Source: an uncultured Alistipes sp. (GTDB lineage: Bacteria > Bacteroidota > Bacteroidia > Bacteroidales > Rikenellaceae). Taken from it: DNA of 64,000 nt. Position 1 is the stretch's first letter, and every line of letters begins with the position of its first letter. The stretch covers positions 74,584-138,583 of the forward strand of contig NZ_CASFQD010000057.1 of the NCBI RefSeq assembly GCF_949296715.1, in the 5' to 3' direction. The notes under the pieces were generated by a model that was not told the origin of the DNA, ran no database searches, and was given only the letters and a program-made list of their open reading frames with translations. This document shows, one piece after another, positions 63,421-64,000 of this stretch. Both the position numbers and the translations under genes were made by a program.

Positions 63421-64000
63421 ATGAAAAAGATAGTTGCAATCTGGCTGTTGGCGCTGCTGCCCGTCTCGACGCCCGCCCTCTTCGACGAGGTGATGGGCGA
63501 AATCGCCGCCACCGGCAGCCGGGGCGTCGAAATGGTGGCCTCGATGTTCGTCCCGGCCGCCGAAGGGAAGAGTACGACCCTCGAATACGCCCTGAACGGC
63601 GTGGTTTGCTACGCTACGGCCCCCGGGCGCGAGGCGCTGCTGCCCGCGATACGCAAGGGGCTCGTCGCGGCCCTCGCCCAGGAGGGCGATACGGCCAAGC
63701 GGAGCTTCCTCATCTCGCAGCTGCAGCTCTGCGCCACGGCCGAAGAGGCTGCGGCGCTGCTTCCGGCGCTGGACGACCCTGCTCTTGCGGACTATGTCCT
63801 GCGGGCGCTGGTCTCGATCCCCGGAACGGAGGAGCTGCTCCTTTCGCTCGCCGCGCAGGAGGGGCTGACGACCGCGCGCCGCTGCGCCCTCGCGCGCGCC
63901 TTTGCCGACAAGGGAATGGCGGAGGCCGAGCCCGTGCTGACGGCGTGGGCGGCCGGTGCCGACGGGGAGCTGAAGGCGGCGCTCTGGCCGGCGCTGGCAC
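63421..64000 (+). CDS. Exported helical-repeat (HEAT-like) protein, truncated by the window end
   Basis: The first 193 residues are visible; the gene continues past 64000. It starts MKKIVAIWLLALLPVSTPAL, a Sec signal, and continues with repeated Ala/Leu-rich helix pairs (LLPAIRKGLVAALAQEGDTA, FLISQLQLCATAEEAAALLP, LADYVLRALVSIPGTEELLL), the pattern of HEAT or PBS-lyase repeats found in proteins fused to or encoded with DUF1080 domains. It is the third gene of the oxidoreductase operon. The C-terminus, and any additional domain, are outside the window. Confidence 0.8.
   Translation, partial: MKKIVAIWLLALLPVSTPALFDEVMGEIAATGSRGVEMVASMFVPAAEGKSTTLEYALNGVVCYATAPGREALLPAIRKGLVAALAQEGDTAKRSFLISQLQLCATAEEAAALLPALDDPALADYVLRALVSIPGTEELLLSLAAQEGLTTARRCALARAFADKGMAEAEPVLTAWAAGADGELKAALWPALA

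Overview
The window is a high-GC (roughly 60-65%) chromosomal segment of a Bacteroidota member, most likely Rikenellaceae (Alistipes-like). The grounds are genes without Shine-Dalgarno sites, promoters of the Bacteroidota form TTG-N19-21-TAnnTTTG in front of many genes, Bacteroidota-style lipoprotein signals, DUF4954, TupA-like ATP-grasp and WG-repeat proteins, an ECF sigma factor translationally coupled to a membrane partner, and house-keeping proteins typical of the order. The genus is an inference; no rRNA or marker search was possible.

1-6900: ECF sigma factor with a partial membrane partner, an exported protein, a META-domain lipoprotein, ridA, the B12-dependent ribonucleotide reductase nrdJ and an OmpA-type porin. 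7000-18000: recF with a DUF721 (DciA-like) gene, a TPR membrane protein, ribH, an NSS transporter, then folB-tyrS-dnaX and two paralogous ATP-grasp surface-polysaccharide genes. dnaX carries an A10 run exactly where the gamma and tau parts meet. 18100-25500: a secreted hydroxyisourate hydrolase, clpB, and a small surface-glycan group (GT2 glycosyltransferase, DUF115-like protein, CMP-sugar cytidylyltransferase, LuxE-like acyl-protein synthetase).

25700-41400, almost all on the minus strand: infC (apparently with an AUC start and without rpmI-rplT behind it), thrS, pdxA, an SpoU methyltransferase, rnz, a lipoprotein, trxB, and a compact group made of a WG-repeat kinase, DUF4954, a vWA protein and a WG-repeat pseudokinase, followed by a SlyD-like FKBP and gcvP. 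41400-53200: nucleoside kinase, 5'-nucleotidase lipoprotein, rpsA, the rpsF-rpsR-rplI operon, a lipoprotein behind a structured RNA, thiL/adk divergent pair, rpsT and tRNA-Glu. 53290-56211 is a metal/corrinoid-type ABC importer (binding protein, permease, ATPase).

56329-59950 is a low-GC island of about 3.5 kb placed directly behind tRNA-Pro(GGG). It is bounded by an imperfect direct repeat that includes the tRNA 3' end. It has no integrase but holds a small protein gene, a second copy of the structured RNA, four small exported proteins, a nested dyad and two related long hairpins. After it come a macro-like protein and an operon of a double DUF1080 lipoprotein, a Gfo/Idh/MocA oxidoreductase and a truncated exported helical-repeat protein.

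The observations most worth following are: (1) the two homologous ~200-nt RNA elements, each with its own promoter; (2) the kinase/pseudokinase/vWA/DUF4954 module; (3) the dnaX slippage site with stops in both alternative frames; (4) the AUC start of infC; (5) the tRNA-Pro island with its symmetric dyad and covarying hairpins; (6) a G9 tract inside an ATP-grasp polysaccharide gene.
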